From Porphyromonadaceae bacterium UBA4259 (lineage in GTDB: Bacteria > Bacteroidota > Bacteroidia > Bacteroidales > Muribaculaceae), in assembly GCA_002396125.1 (NCBI GenBank), contig DGWL01000088.1, positions 1 to 15,462 of the forward strand: 15,462 nucleotides of DNA. Reading direction: 5' to 3'. Of this stretch, positions 12,993-15,462 are shown piece by piece. Made by a program: the position numbers and the translations under genes. Under the pieces are notes generated by a model. It was not told where the DNA came from. It saw nothing but the letters and a program-made list of their open reading frames with translations, and ran no database searches. Numbering within the stretch: the first letter of the stretch is position 1; every line of letters starts with the position of its first letter.

Positions 12993-14051
12993 ATGGCTGC
13001 AAAAAAAGAAGATACCACTTTTGTCGGTCTCATGAGCGACATCAAGGCCAGGAGGTTTAGCCCCATCTATATACTGCATGGTGATGAGGCTTATTACATT
13101 GACCGCATCGAGGAGGCTATTATTGAGAATGCCTTGACGCCCGATGAGCGCGATTTTAACCTCAACATCATCTATGGTGTTGACATCGCCGACATGCGCA
13201 CTGTGGTGAGCATGTGCAAGCAGTATCCGGCCATGGCGCAATATCAAGTGGTGGTGATTAGAGAAGCGCAAAACGTGGGCAAGATGAATAACAAAGGCAA
13301 TGCCAACGAAATCAATCAACTCAAGCATTACGCAGCTCAGCCACTGGCGAGTACCATCTTGGTTGTGTGCAACAAGGGTGGGGCGATTGCGGGCAAGGAC
13401 TTTGTCGACACTGTAAAGAAGAACAAGGTGGGTGTCATTTTCCGTAGCGACAAGTTGCGAGAGGGACGCCCCGTGGAACTTGCAGCTCTGGAATACATCA
13501 AGTCGCTGGGTTGCTCTATCGATGACAAGTCGCTCTCGATGATTGCCTCCAATGTGGGCAATGATATCTCGCGGCTTTACTCCGAGATTGACAAGCTCAA
13601 GATACTGGTTGCCGACGACAACCGCATAACTCCCGAGCTCATCGAGCGTAACATTGGCATCAGCAAGGATTACAACAATTTTGAGCTTGAGGAGGCTCTC
13701 TCGTGTCGCAATGCCAAGAAGGCCCTGGAGATTATCAATTACTATGAGAAGAATCCCAAAGCCAATCCCACGGTGATGACGGTGAGTATGCTTTTCTCTT
13801 TTTTTGCCAAGCTGCTACTTTATCGTGCTTCCAAAGACCGCTCGCAAGAGGGGCTCATGGCCGCTGTGGGAACGAAGTCGGCATGGAGAGTAAAGAAGTT
13901 TGCCGAGGCCGCACGCTACTACAGCACACCGTCTTGTGTCAATATTATCACTTTCATTCGCGAGTGCGACACTCGCAGCAAGGGCATCAAGTCACGACAA
14001 GATGCCAACGCATTGCTGTGTGAGCTGATTTACAAAATCCTTCACGCTTAA
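12993..14051 (+). CDS. holA: DNA polymerase III delta subunit (clamp loader)
   Basis: Delta is the subunit of the clamp loader that pries open the beta sliding clamp. The 352 residues match HolA (about 340-350). The N-terminal domain shows the family pattern PIYILHGDEAYYIDRIEEAI (24-43) followed by LNIIYGVD and the AQYQVVVIREAQ strand. The middle part has NVGNDISRLYSEIDKLKIL (about 188-206), the HolA helical lid signature, then the FELEEALSCRNAKKALEIINYY (about 230-251) collar domain. There is no Walker A lysine, as expected, since delta does not hydrolyse ATP. The start at 12993 gives a short Lys-rich tail before the domain. It is transcribed alone, divergent from the nuclease-uvrD operon and convergent with uvrA. 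Confidence 0.94.
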   Translation: MAAKKEDTTFVGLMSDIKARRFSPIYILHGDEAYYIDRIEEAIIENALTPDERDFNLNIIYGVDIADMRTVVSMCKQYPAMAQYQVVVIREAQNVGKMNNKGNANEINQLKHYAAQPLASTILVVCNKGGAIAGKDFVDTVKKNKVGVIFRSDKLREGRPVELAALEYIKSLGCSIDDKSLSMIASNVGNDISRLYSEIDKLKILVADDNRITPELIERNIGISKDYNNFELEEALSCRNAKKALEIINYYEKNPKANPTVMTVSMLFSFFAKLLLYRASKDRSQEGLMAAVGTKSAWRVKKFAEAARYYSTPSCVNIITFIRECDTRSKGIKSRQDANALLCELIYKILHA

Positions 14052-14103
14052 TCTCTTAAATACCTTATTTCCTCTCTCAGTCTTGTCTTTTCCATCCGTC
14101 ATC

Positions 14104-15462
14104 TCACATCTTGTCCCTAAGCCACTTTGCTGTGTGGCTGGTGGGGTGCTTTGCCACCTGCTCGGGTGTGCCTGTGGTTACTACGGTTCCGCCGCCGTTT
14201 CCTCCCTCGGGCCCCAGGTCGATGATGTGATCGGCACATTTTATTACATCGAGGTTGTGCTCAATGATGATGATAGTGTGACCGCGGTCGATGAGTTGGT
14301 TGAACGACTTCATTAATGTGTTAATGTCATGGAAATGCAGACCGGTGGTAGGCTCGTCAAATATAAATAAGGTGTGCGATTTCTTTTCGCCGCTCAAGAA
14401 GCTGGCCAGCTTAACGCGCTGGTTCTCTCCACCCGAGAGGGTCGACGACGACTGGCCAAGCTTGATATATCCAAGTCCCACATCCTGCAACGGCTTGAGG
14501 CGAGCCACAATTTTCTTCTCGTTGAAGGTGTTGGCCTCCGAGAAAAATTCTATCGCCTGATTCACTGTCATTTCAAGCACGTCATAGATACTCTTGCCGC
14601 GATACATCACTTCGAGCGCGTTGTTGCTGAAGCGGCGACCGTGGCAGGTGTCGCAGGTGAGCGTTATATTGGCCATGAACTGCATTTCAATTGAAATCTT
14701 ACCGTCACCCTTGCACTCCTCGCAGCGACCGCCTGGAGAGTTGAACGAGAAGAATCCCGCGTTATAGCCCATTTGCTTGGAAAGTTGCTGCCCGGCAAAG
14801 AGGTGACGTATTTCGTCAAAGGCCTTGAGGTAGATAGCCGGATTGCTGCGCGACGACTTGCCAATGGGATCCTGATCAACAAATTCCACAGCCTTGACCA
14901 AGTCGATGTCACCAGCCAGCGAGGAGTAGGTGCCGGGAGTGTCGGCTGTTTCTCCCAGCTGACGTGCCAGTGCCCGGTAAAGGATGTCGTTGACCAGTGT
15001 TGACTTACCCGAGCCGCTAACTCCTGTCACAACCGTCATCACGCCCAATGGAAAGCGCACGTCAATGCTCTTGAGATTGTTTTGGGCGGCGCCTTTCACC
15101 TCAATGTAGCTGTTCCAGTGGCGGCGGTGTGCCGGCAAGGCAATCTTCATCTCGCCTGTGAGGTATTTTAATGTGTAACTGTCGTCAATGCCCTTGAGAT
15201 TCTCAATTGTGCCTTGATACACCACTTTGCCTCCCAGGCGACCCGCATCGGGGCCCATGTCGATGATGTAATCGGCCGCGCGCATAATCTCTTCGTCATG
15301 CTCCACCACCACCACGGTGTTACCAAGTTGTTGCAGCATTCTCAGCACATGAATCAGGCGGTCATTGTCGCGTGGATGAAGTCCTATACTTGGTTCATCG
15401 AGAATGTAGATAGAGCCTACCAGTGTGCTGCCTAGTGATGTGGCCAGATTGATGCGCTGGCT
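14104..15462 (-). CDS. uvrA: Excinuclease ABC subunit A, C-terminal half (5' end outside window)
   Basis: Damage-recognition ATPase of nucleotide excision repair. The frame stays open to the right edge, giving 452 residues; full UvrA is about 940, so the first half is missing. Visible parts are the end of the first ATPase (SQRINLATSLGSTLVGS, Walker B LDEPSIGLHPRD, then VVVVEHDEE), the second ATPase with Walker A GVSGSGKSTLV, VDQDPIGKSSRSNPAIY, a zinc module with CEEC and CDTC pairs, the signature LSGGENQRVKLA (14419-14439 covers its core) and Walker B FIFDEPTTGLHFHD. Asn follows GGE in the second signature where most UvrA proteins have Ser or Ala. Bacteroidota often carry several UvrA paralogues, and this could be one of them. 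It converges with holA over a 52-bp gap without a visible hairpin. Confidence 0.95.
   Translation of the reverse strand, partial: SQRINLATSLGSTLVGSIYILDEPSIGLHPRDNDRLIHVLRMLQQLGNTVVVVEHDEEIMRAADYIIDMGPDAGRLGGKVVYQGTIENLKGIDDSYTLKYLTGEMKIALPAHRRHWNSYIEVKGAAQNNLKSIDVRFPLGVMTVVTGVSGSGKSTLVNDILYRALARQLGETADTPGTYSSLAGDIDLVKAVEFVDQDPIGKSSRSNPAIYLKAFDEIRHLFAGQQLSKQMGYNAGFFSFNSPGGRCEECKGDGKISIEMQFMANITLTCDTCHGRRFSNNALEVMYRGKSIYDVLEMTVNQAIEFFSEANTFNEKKIVARLKPLQDVGLGYIKLGQSSSTLSGGENQRVKLASFLSGEKKSHTLFIFDEPTTGLHFHDINTLMKSFNQLIDRGHTIIIIEHNLDVIKCADHIIDLGPEGGNGGGTVVTTGTPEQVAKHPTSHTAKWLRDKM

Noticed and set aside
12879..13328. 149-codon minus-strand frame opposite holA
   Set aside because: It overlaps the well-supported holA and the start of the nuclease-domain gene and shows no recognisable features.
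14052..14103. Terminator between convergent holA and uvrA
   Set aside because: No inverted repeat is visible in the 52-bp pyrimidine-rich gap.
1..15462. A mobile element, phage or defence island
   Set aside because: No integrase, transposase, toxin-antitoxin pair, direct-repeat border, tRNA or CRISPR repeat is seen. All genes read as chromosomal housekeeping or conserved envelope genes.

Overview
The window is ordinary chromosomal DNA from a member of the Bacteroidota, most likely order Bacteroidales. The evidence is Bacteroidota-type promoters (TTTG about 20 bp upstream of TAnnTTTG) at several gene starts, almost no Shine-Dalgarno sequences, the flavour of the encoded proteins (carboxy(nor)spermidine decarboxylase, a DEFD-type DbpA-like helicase, an exported C1B peptidase) and short lipoproteins. 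A finer assignment such as Muribaculaceae or Prevotellaceae is only a guess. There are no tRNA, rRNA, CRISPR, insertion sequence or phage genes.

Layout from left to right. Positions 1-989 (minus) hold pheS, cut off only at its last few codons, with a clear promoter. Positions 1096-2915 (minus) hold a umuDC-type translesion polymerase pair. Positions 3045-4247 (minus) hold an exported bleomycin-hydrolase-like cysteine peptidase followed by a good intrinsic terminator. A divergent promoter region then leads to a plus-strand operon at 4364-6095: a free-standing B3/B4 tRNA-binding-domain protein, a TsaC/YrdC threonylcarbamoyl-AMP synthase, and a thioredoxin-fold lipoprotein. Converging on it is a DbpA-like DEFD-box RNA helicase (6100-7455, minus). 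Upstream of that is an alanine-rich lipoprotein with LEA-like 11-residue repeats (7540-7971, minus) that has its own terminator. A membrane zinc peptidase of the YugP family (8177-8860, plus) is divergent from the lipoprotein.

Positions 8882-12901 (minus) form a tight three-gene operon: a stand-alone HsdR-N-type PD-(D/E)XK nuclease-domain protein, a UvrD/PcrA helicase and carboxy(nor)spermidine decarboxylase. It is divergent from holA (DNA polymerase III delta, 12993-14051, plus). Finally, uvrA (14104-15462, minus) runs off the right edge, so its N-terminal half is missing.

Two themes recur: DNA replication and repair (umuDC, uvrD, the HsdR-N protein, holA, uvrA) and tRNA or RNA quality (pheS, B3/B4 protein, tsaC, DbpA-like helicase). 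I found no obviously new defence or mobile system. The best leads are the stand-alone nuclease-domain protein co-transcribed with UvrD next to holA, the B3/B4-TsaC gene pair, the repeat lipoprotein, and several palindromes sitting exactly in promoters.
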